64,000 nucleotides of DNA. It comes from an uncultured Clostridia bacterium (GTDB lineage: Bacteria; Bacillota; Clostridia; Oscillospirales; Acutalibacteraceae). Numbering within the stretch: position 1 is the first letter of the stretch; each line of letters begins with the position of its first letter. The notes under the pieces were generated by a model, which was not told the origin of the DNA, searched no databases, and saw only the letters and a program-made list of their open reading frames with translations. Shown in pieces: positions 1 through 8,401 of this stretch. The position numbers and the translations under genes are program-made. The stretch is taken from assembly GCA_947625785.1 (NCBI GenBank), contig CANQPS010000007.1, forward strand, positions 1 through 64,000, written 5' to 3'.

Positions 1-103
1 CCGTGGGACACACGGGGTTAGCTCGTCGATACTGTACAGACTACTGTACTTGAGCGAGAAGCCCCCGCCTCTAAGCAAAGCGTAGGCGGCGGGAGTATGT
101 CAC
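1..103 (+). mobile_element. Right end of an IS605-family TnpB element (partial)
   Basis: The first 103 bases are GC-rich against a very AT-rich background. They hold an imperfect hairpin (about 61-70 pairing with 84-93) and finish in GGGAGTATGTCAC at 91-103. That hairpin plus terminal motif resembles the right ends of IS200/IS605-type elements, where the 3' end of tnpB overlaps the guide (omega/re) RNA scaffold. If so, the guide segment would begin just after about position 103. The rest of the element lies outside the window. The assignment comes from memory of such ends and was not searched. Confidence 0.5.
2..85 (+). CDS. C-terminal end of a TnpB-like protein (partial)
   Basis: An open frame enters from outside the window and stops at TAG 83-85, giving about 27 residues that begin RGTHGVSS and end SEKPPPLSKA. 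TnpB proteins of Firmicutes often end in a similar stretch (GTxGVxPV... then E-A-P), and the 3' end of their gene folds as the guide-RNA scaffold, as the hairpin here would. The catalytic RuvC part is not visible, so it is unknown whether the protein is intact. A non-coding reading of the same bases is possible. Confidence 0.4.
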   Translation, partial: RGTHGVSSSILYRLLYLSEKPPPLSKA

Positions 104-131
104 AATATTGCAATCTAATTTGACTGAAATA

Positions 132-160
132 TTGACAAAATTGTATATAACTGTTAAAAT
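132..160 (+). promoter_or_regulatory. Promoter of gapA
   Basis: TTGACA at 132-137 and TAAAAT at 155-160 are separated by 17 bp, a strong sigma-A type promoter. The leader to the gapA start is about 105 nt and ends in a near-perfect Shine-Dalgarno (AGGAGGT). Confidence 0.75.
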
Positions 161-275
161 ATGGTTGTACACATAAATTTTAATATATGATATGATGTTT
201 GTTGTGTATTGATTGAATAAATAAATATCTATATAATAATAATATAGGTATATATATTATCAGGAGGTAATTTAA

Positions 276-1313
276 ATGTCAGTTAAAGTTGCTATTAATG
301 GTTTTGGCCGTATAGGTCGTCTTGCATTCAGACAAATGTTTGGTGCAGAAGGTTATGAGGTTGTTGCTATCAACGATTTAACAAAGCCTTCAATGCTTGC
401 TCAACTCCTTAAATATGATACAGCTCAGGGTGGCTATTGTGGTAAGATTGGTGAAAATCTTCATACAGTAACCGCTGATGATGAGGCTGGCACAATTACA
501 GTTGACGGCAAAACTCTTAAAATCTATGCTATGGCTAAGGCTAATGAACTCCCTTGGGGTGAAATTGGTGTTGATGTAGTTCTTGAATGTACAGGTTTCT
601 ACTGCTCAAAGGATAAGAGCCAAGCTCATATTGATGCAGGTGCTAAGAAGGTTGTTATCTCTGCTCCGGCTGGTAATGACTTAAAGACTATTGTATTCAG
701 CGTAAATGAGAAAACTCTTACAACAGAAGATAAAATTATTTCTGCTGCTTCTTGTACAACAAACTGCCTCGCTCCTATGGCTAAGGCTCTTAATGACTAC
801 GCTCAAATTCAAAGCGGTATTATGTCAACAATTCACGCTTATACAGGCGACCAAATGATTCTCGATGGCCCTCACAGAAAGGGTGACCTCAGAAGAGCAA
901 GAGCAGGTGCTGCTAATATCGTTCCTAACTCAACAGGTGCTGCTAAGGCTATTGGTCTTGTTATTCCTGAATTAAATGGTAAGTTAATCGGTTCTGCACA
1001 AAGAGTTCCTGTTCCAACAGGTTCAACAACAATTCTTACAGCAGTTGTTAAGGGTACAGATGTAACTAAGGAAGGCATTAATGCTGCTATGAAAGCTGCC
1101 GCTTCTGAGTCATTCGGTTACAACGAAGACCAAATCGTATCATCAGATGTTATTGGTATGAAATATGGTTCACTCTTTGACGCTACACAAACAATGGTTT
1201 CAAAAATTGGTGATGACCTCTATCAAGTACAAGTTGTTTCTTGGTACGACAACGAAAATTCTTATACAAGCCAAATGGTTAGAACCATTAAGTATTTTGC
1301 TGAACTTGCTTAA
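276..1313 (+). CDS. gapA: Type I glyceraldehyde-3-phosphate dehydrogenase
   Basis: Catalyses the NAD-dependent phosphorylating oxidation of glyceraldehyde 3-phosphate in glycolysis, in the cytoplasm. The 345-aa length is normal for the family. The N-terminal Rossmann motif NGFGRIGR (about residues 8-15) and the SCTTNC motif with catalytic Cys160 are intact. The C-terminal WYDNE motif is also present. The start ATG follows AGGAGGT with good spacing. The gene is monocistronic, between a consensus promoter and a strong terminator. Its codon use is visibly less AT-driven than its neighbours, as expected for a highly expressed gene. Confidence 0.98.
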   Translation: MSVKVAINGFGRIGRLAFRQMFGAEGYEVVAINDLTKPSMLAQLLKYDTAQGGYCGKIGENLHTVTADDEAGTITVDGKTLKIYAMAKANELPWGEIGVDVVLECTGFYCSKDKSQAHIDAGAKKVVISAPAGNDLKTIVFSVNEKTLTTEDKIISAASCTTNCLAPMAKALNDYAQIQSGIMSTIHAYTGDQMILDGPHRKGDLRRARAGAANIVPNSTGAAKAIGLVIPELNGKLIGSAQRVPVPTGSTTILTAVVKGTDVTKEGINAAMKAAASESFGYNEDQIVSSDVIGMKYGSLFDATQTMVSKIGDDLYQVQVVSWYDNENSYTSQMVRTIKYFAELA

Positions 1314-1343
1314 TTTTTTAAATTATAAAATTTAAACATATTT

Positions 1344-1376
1344 CACCCCGTTCAATAAAGAATGGGGTGTTTTTGT
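1344..1376 (+). terminator. Terminator of gapA
   Basis: A 10-bp stem with one G-T pair (CACCCCGTTC 1344-1353 with GAATGGGGTG 1360-1369), a six-base loop and a T run at 1370-1374. Confidence 0.9.
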
Positions 1377-1414
1377 AATACAAATAAATTATTAAAATTT
1401 GTAAAAGGATAAAA

Positions 1415-1611
1415 ATGATGTTTTTTATAGTTATTAATTTATATCAAACGGAAAAATAAATTTAAAATTTTTAGGTTTTAATTCTGAATTATGGGAATTA
1501 TATAGAGATAACTATGGTAATATAGTAGGTGATATAAATATATTAACTGATAAAAATTTATTATTTAATTATAAGTTTTATAAAGAAAAGGTAAGAGATT
1601 TATGGCAATAG
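1415..1611 (+). pseudogene. Possible frameshifted small ORF remnant
   Basis: A start ATG at 1415, preceded by AAAGGAT, opens a 14-codon frame (MMFFIVINLYQTEK) that stops at 1457-1459. A second frame is open from 1438 to a stop at 1609-1611. It has no ATG but reads like real protein, including the stretch FNSELWELYRDNYGNIVGD. One base gained or lost near the A-run at 1450-1457 would join them into a protein of about 65 residues ending just inside the start of recD2. No family is recognised. It could be a decayed small gene or a chance open frame. Confidence 0.3.
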
Positions 1612-3812
1612 ATAAGGAAATTTTAGAAATTTTTGGTGTAGTAGATGATATTATATTTAGAAATAATGAAAATGGCTATACGGTGATGGAACTGTCAACA
1701 GATGACTGCAATATAACAGCAGTAGGGGTTGTTGCAGATATCAATATTGGTGAAGAAGTAAGGCTTATGGGCTATTGGACAAAACACAGCTCATACGGCG
1801 AACAATTTGCAATAGAAAGTTGTGTTGTAAATATACCGAGTACGGCAACAGCTATATTGAAATATTTATCGTCAGGTTCTATAAAGGGAATCGGGGCGAG
1901 TATGGCGAAAAAAATTGTGAATGAGTTTGGGGATAAGACATTTGAGATTATGGAGAATGAGCCTCAACGATTAACTATAATAAAAGGAATAAGCAAAGAT
2001 AAGGCAAATAAAATCGGTTTGGAAGTTAAAAAAATATTTGGTATGAAAGAATTAATGATATTTTTCGAAAAATATAGTATTATACCAAAAGAAACCGTAA
2101 GGGTTTGGAAAGCATATGGTTCAGAAGCTATGTCACAAATTAAAGAAAATCCATATTGCATATGTGCTGATGATATAGGAATAGTCTTTCAAAAGGCAGA
2201 TAGAATAGCATTTGATTTAGGTTTTAGTGCGGACAGCGAGTGCAGAATTGTTGCAGGCATATTATATGCATTAAATCATAATATGGATAATGGTCATACC
2301 TGTTTACCAAAGGATAAATTGACAGAAGTATCAGCAGACTTTTTAGTCATATCACAAGAGAATGTATTTAATGTGCTTGAAGCTATGATTGAAAATAATT
2401 TTGTTACTCAGAAGATTATAAACGAACAGGAATATATTTTTACAAATCTGATGTATAATAATGAGTATTATATAGCAAAAAAAATGTCTTTAATGCTGAA
2501 GTTCCCGCCTCAAAGTCTGTTTAACGGATATTTTAATCTTGAACAGATAGAAAAGGAGCAGGGGATAAAATACGCAGGATTACAGCGAGAGGCTATATTG
2601 TCTGCTATGACCAAAGGAATTTTAATTTTGACCGGCGGGCCGGGAACAGGAAAAACTACAACTTTAAACGCTATTATACAATTATATAAAATGAGTGGAT
2701 TAAAAGTTTTGTTGGCAGCCCCGACAGGCAGAGCAGCACAACGAATGAGTGAAGTAACAGATTATGAGGCTAAAACAATACATAGACTTTTAGAGGTTGA
2801 ATGGGATACTGCCGATAATCCAAGGTTTAAAAGAAATGAACACAATTTGCTTGAATGTGATGCTCTGATTATAGATGAAGTTTCGATGGTTGATGTAAAA
2901 TTATTTTCGAGTGTTGTTAAAGCATTACCTATGGGAAGCAGATTGATAATGGTTGGTGACTGCGACCAATTACCGTCTGTTGGTGCAGGAAATGTTTTAG
3001 GTGACTTGATATCATCAGGAATAGTTCCTGTTGTACAATTAAAGGATATATTCAGGCAATCTATGGAAAGTCTTATTGTTACAAATGCACATAGAATTGT
3101 TAATGGAGAAATGCCGAAGTTAGATGTAAAAAATAATGATTTTTTCTTATTAAAAAATGATAATCCTGAAAATATCGGTAATATAATAGTTGATTTATGC
3201 AGCAGACGGCTTCCTAAAAGTTATGGTTATTCACCTCTCAATGATATACAAGTACTTTGTCCCGGAAGAAAGGGAATTTTGGGTGTAGTTGAACTTAATA
3301 AAAAATTACAAAATACAATAAATCCGCCGTCTAAATTAAAAAAAGAAATAGTTTCAGGTCAATATATATTAAGACAGGGCGATAAAGTTATGCAAATTAA
3401 AAATAACTATGATATATCTTGGGATAAAGATAATGGTAAAATAGGTGAGGGGGTATTTAATGGTGATGTAGGTATTTTGGTTGATATAAATAAGGCTGCA
3501 TCTACCATAAAGGTTAAATTTGATGATAAGATTGCTGCTTATGATATAGAATCAATGGCAGATTTGGAACTTGCTTATGCAACAACTGTCCATAAAAGTC
3601 AGGGTAGTGAATATGAGGCAGTAATTATACCTATGTATATGGGAGCACCACAATTATATTACAGGAATTTACTTTATACAGCCGTTACAAGAGCAAAGAA
3701 GCTGCTTATACTGGTTGGAACTGAATATACTATCTCAAAAATGGTTGGGAATAACAAAAGAACAAAAAGATATTCAGGATTAAAGTATTTTCTTGAAAAA
3801 GAGGCAGAATAA
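1602..3812 (+). CDS. recD2: RecD2-type ATP-dependent DNA helicase
   Basis: A superfamily 1B 5'-3' DNA helicase of the RecD2/YrrC type, which acts without RecBC in DNA repair. The 736 residues start with an OB-like N-terminal domain and a helix-hairpin-helix region (about 80-200). The motor follows, with Walker A GGPGTGKTT near residue 345 and Walker B DEVSMVD near 425. The sensor motif DCDQLPSVGAG and the C-terminal motif ATTVHKSQGSEY are present. The start ATG follows AAGGTAAGAG. The stop overlaps the comF start by one base, so the two are translationally coupled. Confidence 0.93.
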   Translation: MAIDKEILEIFGVVDDIIFRNNENGYTVMELSTDDCNITAVGVVADINIGEEVRLMGYWTKHSSYGEQFAIESCVVNIPSTATAILKYLSSGSIKGIGASMAKKIVNEFGDKTFEIMENEPQRLTIIKGISKDKANKIGLEVKKIFGMKELMIFFEKYSIIPKETVRVWKAYGSEAMSQIKENPYCICADDIGIVFQKADRIAFDLGFSADSECRIVAGILYALNHNMDNGHTCLPKDKLTEVSADFLVISQENVFNVLEAMIENNFVTQKIINEQEYIFTNLMYNNEYYIAKKMSLMLKFPPQSLFNGYFNLEQIEKEQGIKYAGLQREAILSAMTKGILILTGGPGTGKTTTLNAIIQLYKMSGLKVLLAAPTGRAAQRMSEVTDYEAKTIHRLLEVEWDTADNPRFKRNEHNLLECDALIIDEVSMVDVKLFSSVVKALPMGSRLIMVGDCDQLPSVGAGNVLGDLISSGIVPVVQLKDIFRQSMESLIVTNAHRIVNGEMPKLDVKNNDFFLLKNDNPENIGNIIVDLCSRRLPKSYGYSPLNDIQVLCPGRKGILGVVELNKKLQNTINPPSKLKKEIVSGQYILRQGDKVMQIKNNYDISWDKDNGKIGEGVFNGDVGILVDINKAASTIKVKFDDKIAAYDIESMADLELAYATTVHKSQGSEYEAVIIPMYMGAPQLYYRNLLYTAVTRAKKLLILVGTEYTISKMVGNNKRTKRYSGLKYFLEKEAE

Positions 3813-4444
3813 TGAGATTTTTAGATTGGATATTGAGTTTTATATATCCCAATAAATGTCCTTATTGTAAGAAGATAATTGACTATAAGAGCACAGAATG
3901 TATGTCTTGTGCTGAGAAAATGTATAGTACATCTTTCAGGCGTATTATAGGCGATAATCTGATATGTTATGCACCTCTAAAATATAATAGTATCGTAAAA
4001 AATGCATTGGTAGAATATAAATTCAAAAATCAAAGACATTATTATAAAAGTTTTGCGAAAGCTATGGTTAATGTTTCTGAAATCAATAATTTAAGATTTG
4101 ATACAGTAACATCAGTGCCTCTATCCGAAATTCGCAGAAAAAATAGAGGTTATAATCAATCGGAATTAGTGGCAAGAGAATTTGCATATCATTATGGAAT
4201 ACCATATATCGAAACTCTTAAGAAAGTTATGGAGAATAAAGAACAACATACTCTTTCTCGTGAGGAAAGAGCCTATAATGTAAAAGGTGTATATGATTTG
4301 CTTGACTGTGATATATCCGGAAAAACTATAATAATTTGCGATGATATAGTTACAACAGGTAATACATTAGCAGAATGTGCAAATGTTTTATTAAAACACA
4401 ATGCCAGAGATGTAATATGTATGGCAGTAGCCACAGTTGATTAA
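3812..4444 (+). CDS. comF: ComF-family phosphoribosyltransferase-like protein
   Basis: ComF proteins combine a zinc ribbon with a PRTase fold and are needed for DNA uptake in naturally competent bacteria. Their biochemical reaction is not established. Here the N-terminus has CPYC...CMSC zinc-ligand pairs (about residues 16-37) and the C-terminus the PRPP-loop motif ICDDIVTTGNT. At 210 aa it is of usual length. ATG overlaps the recD2 stop by one base. Pairing with a helicase fits a DNA-processing role, but other competence genes are not in the window. Confidence 0.88.
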   Translation: MRFLDWILSFIYPNKCPYCKKIIDYKSTECMSCAEKMYSTSFRRIIGDNLICYAPLKYNSIVKNALVEYKFKNQRHYYKSFAKAMVNVSEINNLRFDTVTSVPLSEIRRKNRGYNQSELVAREFAYHYGIPYIETLKKVMENKEQHTLSREERAYNVKGVYDLLDCDISGKTIIICDDIVTTGNTLAECANVLLKHNARDVICMAVATVD

Positions 4445-4450
4445 AATATA

Positions 4451-4490
4451 AAAAAATCAGAGTTTAAAAATAAAACTCTGATTTTTTTTA
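4451..4490. terminator. Bidirectional terminator between comF and the zinc-ribbon gene
   Basis: AAATCAGAGTTT pairs with AAACTCTGATTT around a short A/T loop, flanked by A and T runs. It can end transcription from both convergent genes. Confidence 0.88.
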
Positions 4491-4510
4491 TTTATGAAAG
4501 ATATGTAGTT

Positions 4511-6634
4511 TTAATTGAGGACATAGTATTTACCATCTATTTTTGCTAATGTGAGTGTAGTGCTGTCAGTATCGCTGTCTTTATCCCCTGATATTGTTGC
4601 AGTAAATTCAACTTCGGCGATTTCAGTTATATCTAATGAAGTTATATCTATATTCAAATATGACAGATTTTCTTTATATTCACTAACTTTATTAGTAAAT
4701 TCATCACCTGTAATAGGAGTAACTTTATCTATACTATCCAGTTTTACGGTTATATTTTTACCATATAAATTTTCAGCTTGCTCAGAGGCACTATTTAAAG
4801 AGGAAGCAATTTGGTCTTTGTAATCTTCACCATAAGCGAGCAACCATACTTTGTCATATTCTTCAATAAATATTGATAAAAATGCGTCAACATCACCAAT
4901 GGTTGTTCTCAAAAATGCTGATATAAGTTCCTCTTGTGAATCATATCCGTGTTGGATAGGTTCAGGAGGATTATCAGGAGTTTCGCTGCTTATAGGGTCT
5001 TCGCTGCTTGTTGGTTCTTCACTGCTTGTTGGTTCTTCACTGCTTGCAGGTTCTTCACTGCTTGTTGGTTCTTCACTGCTTGTTGGTTCTTCACTACTTG
5101 CAGGTTCTTCGCTGCTTACTGGCTCTTTGCTTTCTACTGGTTCTTTACTTGCGGTAGATGGTACGCTTGTAGTGCTTGAAGGATTTGAATTAGGATTATC
5201 ATCAGGATTTTTATCTTTTATTAAAAAGAAATATATCAATATTGCAGCAGCAATTAATATAACAGCTCCACCTACACAAAGTCCGATAATGAGACCTTTA
5301 TTGGATTTTTTGGATTTAATATTACTGTTTTCATTTTGATTATTAGAAGCAGGAACATTAGAATTTTGTGCTGGTATAGTAACAGGAGGTTGATTTTGGT
5401 TACTGCTATTATTTTGAATTAAATTTTCAGGTTGGACATTATTTGTATTGACCTGCTCATTTGGTATATTAAATGTTTGTGTAGGACCGTTATGTTTAAA
5501 ATTATCCTGTGGATTTTGATTAATCGGCGGTTGAGGAATAGCATTAGTGTTAAAGTTATTCTGTTGTGTATTATTTGGTTGTTGTGATTTGTTTGAACTA
5601 ATATTACCCTGTGGATTTTGATTAATCGGCGGCTGAGGAATAGCATTAGTGTTAAAGTTATTCTGCTGGGTATTATTTGGTTGTTGTGATTTGTTTAAAT
5701 TAATATTACCCTGTGGATTTTGATTAATCGGCGGTTGAGGAATAGCATTAGTGTTAAAGCTATTATGCTGGGTATTATTTGGTTGTTGTGATTTGTTTAA
5801 ATTAATATTACCCTGTGGATTTTGATTAATCGGCTGTTGAGGAATAGCGTTAGGGTTAAAATTATTCTGTTGGGTATTATTTGGTTGTTGTGATTTGTTT
5901 AAATTAATATTACCCTGTGGATTTTGATTAATCGGCTGTTGAGGAATAGCGTTAGGGTTAAAATTATTCTGTTGGGTATTATTTGGTTGTTGTGATTTGT
6001 TTAAATTAATATTACCCTGTGGATTTTGATTAATCGGCGGTTGAGGAATAGCATTAGTGTTAAAGCTATTTTGTTGGGTATTATTTGGTTGTTGTGATTT
6101 GTTTGAACTAATATTACCCTGTGGATTTTGATTAATCGGCGGTTGTTGAGGAATAGCGTTAGGGTTAAAACCATTCTGTGGATATTGATTAATAGGCGGT
6201 TGTTGAGGAATAGTGTTAGGGTTAAAACTATTCTGTGGATATTGATTAATAGGCGGTTGTTGAGGAATAGCGTTAGGGTTAAAACCATTCTGTGGATATT
6301 GATTAATAGGCGGTTGTTGAGGAATAGTGTTAGGGTTAAAACTATTCTGTGGATATTGATTAATAGGCGGTTGAGGAATAGTGTTAGGGTTAAAACTATT
6401 CTGTGGATATTGATTAATTGGTGGCTGAGGAACAGGGGACTGTTGATTATTATTTTGTCGGATTGGTTGTGTAGGCGTAGGAACAATATGTTTTTGCGGT
6501 TGTACAGGTTTAACAGGAATATTCTGTTGATTGTTCGTTTTCTGTACAGGGGGTTGGTTGAATATAAACCCACAACTTGAACAAATATTATCTTGTTCAT
6601 TGTGACTTGTTCCGCAATTAGGACAGAATTTCAT
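4511..6634 (-). CDS. Zinc-ribbon membrane protein with long Pro/Asn/Gln repeat region
   Basis: A 707-aa protein of unknown function. The N-terminal zinc ribbon (FCPNCG...CSSCG, residues 3-22) should be cytoplasmic. A P/N/Q-rich repeat tract follows (about 60-440), built from units of about 19 and then about 34 residues. A single membrane segment (GLIIGLCVGGAVILIAAAIL, about 450-475) comes next, then a Ser/Glu/Pro repeat (SSEEPT units) that probably spans the wall. The last about 130 residues form a globular extracellular domain resembling the lumazine-binding-like DUF4878 type. That last resemblance is weak. The start follows AAGGAAG. Repeat number is likely to vary between strains. Confidence 0.75.
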   Translation of the reverse strand: MKFCPNCGTSHNEQDNICSSCGFIFNQPPVQKTNNQQNIPVKPVQPQKHIVPTPTQPIRQNNNQQSPVPQPPINQYPQNSFNPNTIPQPPINQYPQNSFNPNTIPQQPPINQYPQNGFNPNAIPQQPPINQYPQNSFNPNTIPQQPPINQYPQNGFNPNAIPQQPPINQNPQGNISSNKSQQPNNTQQNSFNTNAIPQPPINQNPQGNINLNKSQQPNNTQQNNFNPNAIPQQPINQNPQGNINLNKSQQPNNTQQNNFNPNAIPQQPINQNPQGNINLNKSQQPNNTQHNSFNTNAIPQPPINQNPQGNINLNKSQQPNNTQQNNFNTNAIPQPPINQNPQGNISSNKSQQPNNTQQNNFNTNAIPQPPINQNPQDNFKHNGPTQTFNIPNEQVNTNNVQPENLIQNNSSNQNQPPVTIPAQNSNVPASNNQNENSNIKSKKSNKGLIIGLCVGGAVILIAAAILIYFFLIKDKNPDDNPNSNPSSTTSVPSTASKEPVESKEPVSSEEPASSEEPTSSEEPTSSEEPASSEEPTSSEEPTSSEDPISSETPDNPPEPIQHGYDSQEELISAFLRTTIGDVDAFLSIFIEEYDKVWLLAYGEDYKDQIASSLNSASEQAENLYGKNITVKLDSIDKVTPITGDEFTNKVSEYKENLSYLNIDITSLDITEIAEVEFTATISGDKDSDTDSTTLTLAKIDGKYYVLN
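4982..5135 (-). repeat. 18-bp coding repeat (SSEEPT units)
   Basis: About eight near-identical 18-bp units encode SSEEPT/SSEEPA in the extracellular linker of the zinc-ribbon protein. All unit lengths are multiples of three, so copy-number change keeps the frame. Confidence 0.85.
5505..6162 (-). repeat. About 102-bp coding tandem repeat
   Basis: Six to seven copies of a unit of about 34 codons (core INQNPQGN, then NKSQQPNN, then NAIPQ) lie head to tail inside the zinc-ribbon protein gene. Copies are close to identical at the DNA level, differing at a few positions (NINLNK versus NISSNK), which implies recent duplication. Confidence 0.85.
6163..6420 (-). repeat. 57-bp coding tandem repeat
   Basis: Four to five copies of a 19-codon unit (core PPINQYPQN then FNPN and IPQQ) next to the 102-bp array. 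The two units share the PPINQ and NAIPQ parts, so the longer unit looks like a 57-bp unit with an insertion. Confidence 0.85.
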
Positions 6635-7048
6635 TTTATATACTTCCTTTCAATAAAAATTTTAATATGGATTAATATTTATAACATATACAAATATATA
6701 TAGTACAATAATAACAGAAAACTCTATATTTTACAAGTTACATATTCAATTTATTGTGTAAAAATATACAGAAACTTTACTAATAGAATAAAAATATAAG
6801 TTTTTTTATAAAATAGTTATTAATATTTCAGTAAAGCCCTTGACAAAACTAACTTTTTTGTACAATATATTATAGGCTATAAATTCAGTGTTGTATTTTA
6901 ACCTAATTATAATATAACATATGAAAAATATATGGATTATATTGTTTTTCGACTATAAGTTCTTCTTTCCTTAATATAGTACTTGCAAAATTTACGAAAA
7001 ATAGGTAAAATATAATTTAATATATATCGAAAGAGATATGGTGATTTA
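6635..7048. other. Divergent intergenic region, 414 bp
   Basis: Very AT-rich DNA between the divergent zinc-ribbon and glutamine synthetase-like genes. Besides the promoter at 6983-7011 there is a second promoter-like TTGACA at 6840-6845, with TACAAT at 6861-6866 (15-bp spacing, suboptimal). No ORF, hairpin terminator or known RNA motif was seen. Confidence 0.5.
6983..7011 (+). promoter_or_regulatory. Likely promoter of the glutamine synthetase-like/carAB/pyrG operon
   Basis: TTGCAA at 6983-6988 and TAAAAT at 7006-7011 with 17-bp spacing. The leader to the start at 7049 would be only about 30 nt, leaving no room for a leader attenuator if this promoter is used. Confidence 0.6.
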
Positions 7049-8344
7049 ATGAACTATACAGTTAATGAAGTACTTGAATTTGTTGAGGATAATGATGTAA
7101 AGTTTGTGAGATTAGTATTTTTTGACATATTTGGCAAACAAAAAAATATTTCTATTCTCGCAAATGAGCTTCCTTCTGCTTTTGAAAAAGGCGTTAATAT
7201 TGATGTTGAAAAGATAGACGGGTTTAGTGGTGTAACAAACTCAGAGTTGTATCTTTTTCCTGATGTGAGGACACTTGCTGTATTACCTTGGCGACCACAA
7301 CACGGTCGAGTTATAAGATTATTTTGTGATATAAGATACAGTGACGGCAGGCTGTTTGAGTGTGATGTTCGTAATGTCCTTAGAAATGCAGTAGAAAAAG
7401 TAAATAGTTTGGGATTTGATTGCAATATCAGTGCAGATTGTGAGTTTTATCTGTTTGAGATGGACAGTGTTGGTAATCCTACAAGAAATCCTCAGGATTA
7501 TGCCGGATACTTCGATATGGCACCGCTTGATAAAGGTGAAAATGTCAGACGACAAATTTGCTTGACTCTCGAAGAAATGGATATATCACCGTTAAGCTCG
7601 CATCACGAATGTGGCCCGGGACAAAATAAAATTAATTTTAAACCATCAAGTCCCTTGCAATCAGCAGACCATTTATCAACATTTAAAATGGTAGTAAAAG
7701 CCTCGGCAACCTCCTGCGGATTATTTGCATCATTTTTGCCGAAACCTTTGAATGATAATCCTGGAAGTGCGTTAGTAACAAAGTTTTCATTATATACAAA
7801 AAATGATAAAAAAAGTATATTTGAGTTTAAAAATGGAGTTATGAATTCTATCGGTCAGAATTTCGTTGCAGGTGTGTTGAACAGATTATGCGATATAACG
7901 CTGTTTACAAATCCAATAATGAATTCGTATGCAAGATTGCTGACAAGCATAAAATATACAAAAGCTGCTTGGGCGTCACATTGCAGAAAATATATGGTAA
8001 GAGTTCCCGATTTGAACAGTGATAATTATATTGAAGTAAGTCTTGCTGACCCGTCCTGTAATCATTATATTGTTTTTGCACTTATATTATTGTCGGGCTG
8101 TGAGGGTATAATAAATAAGGAAAAATTAAAACCGCAAGCTACTGAAAAAGATGATTATGAGGATTTACCAAGTACATTGAGGGAGGCTTTGAATAAAAGT
8201 CAAAAAAGTGAATTTTTGAAAAGGGTTCTTCCGGATAAACTTTTGGAAAATTTTATTAAGCAAAAAGATTTTGAGATTGAAGAAAGTCTTAAAAATACTG
8301 ATAAAAGATTAGAATTAGAAGACAGATATTTTAATATTACTTAA
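7049..8344 (+). CDS. Glutamine synthetase-like protein with altered active site
   Basis: Clearly of glutamine synthetase type I fold over its whole 431 aa: beta-grasp N-domain, the HHE motif (185-187), MPKPL-like LPKPL (230-234), NSYARL (292-297) and a typical C-terminus. Aligned from memory with Bacillus GlnA, several catalytic positions differ. The first Glu of the E-x-E metal pair is Asp130. GQHEI has become GQNKI, putting Lys194 where a metal-binding Glu belongs. The GSGMH loop is GSALV, losing the catalytic His. The last R-x-E-x-R motif is Y-x-E-x-S (327-331). Normal synthetase activity is therefore doubtful. It may be a regulator or a divergent ligase. First gene of an operon with an ANTAR regulator and glutamine-using enzymes. 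Confidence 0.85.
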   Translation: MNYTVNEVLEFVEDNDVKFVRLVFFDIFGKQKNISILANELPSAFEKGVNIDVEKIDGFSGVTNSELYLFPDVRTLAVLPWRPQHGRVIRLFCDIRYSDGRLFECDVRNVLRNAVEKVNSLGFDCNISADCEFYLFEMDSVGNPTRNPQDYAGYFDMAPLDKGENVRRQICLTLEEMDISPLSSHHECGPGQNKINFKPSSPLQSADHLSTFKMVVKASATSCGLFASFLPKPLNDNPGSALVTKFSLYTKNDKKSIFEFKNGVMNSIGQNFVAGVLNRLCDITLFTNPIMNSYARLLTSIKYTKAAWASHCRKYMVRVPDLNSDNYIEVSLADPSCNHYIVFALILLSGCEGIINKEKLKPQATEKDDYEDLPSTLREALNKSQKSEFLKRVLPDKLLENFIKQKDFEIEESLKNTDKRLELEDRYFNIT

Positions 8345-8401
8345 TATAAAATCCTATATTGAAAAATGTTTTAAGATTTTAAGTAGTGCGGTGATGATGA
8401 A

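Noticed and set aside
5505..6420. Possible CRISPR array (regularly spaced near-identical repeats)
   Set aside because: The whole unit repeats, with no unique spacers, and it is translated in one frame of a plausible protein. No cas genes are nearby.
6001..6600. Long open frames on both strands across the repeats (6001-6600 minus, 6128-6580 plus)
   Set aside because: They are by-products of the tandem repeat in the zinc-ribbon gene: a stop-free repeat unit is open in several frames. They have no RBS, and the translations are pure repeats.
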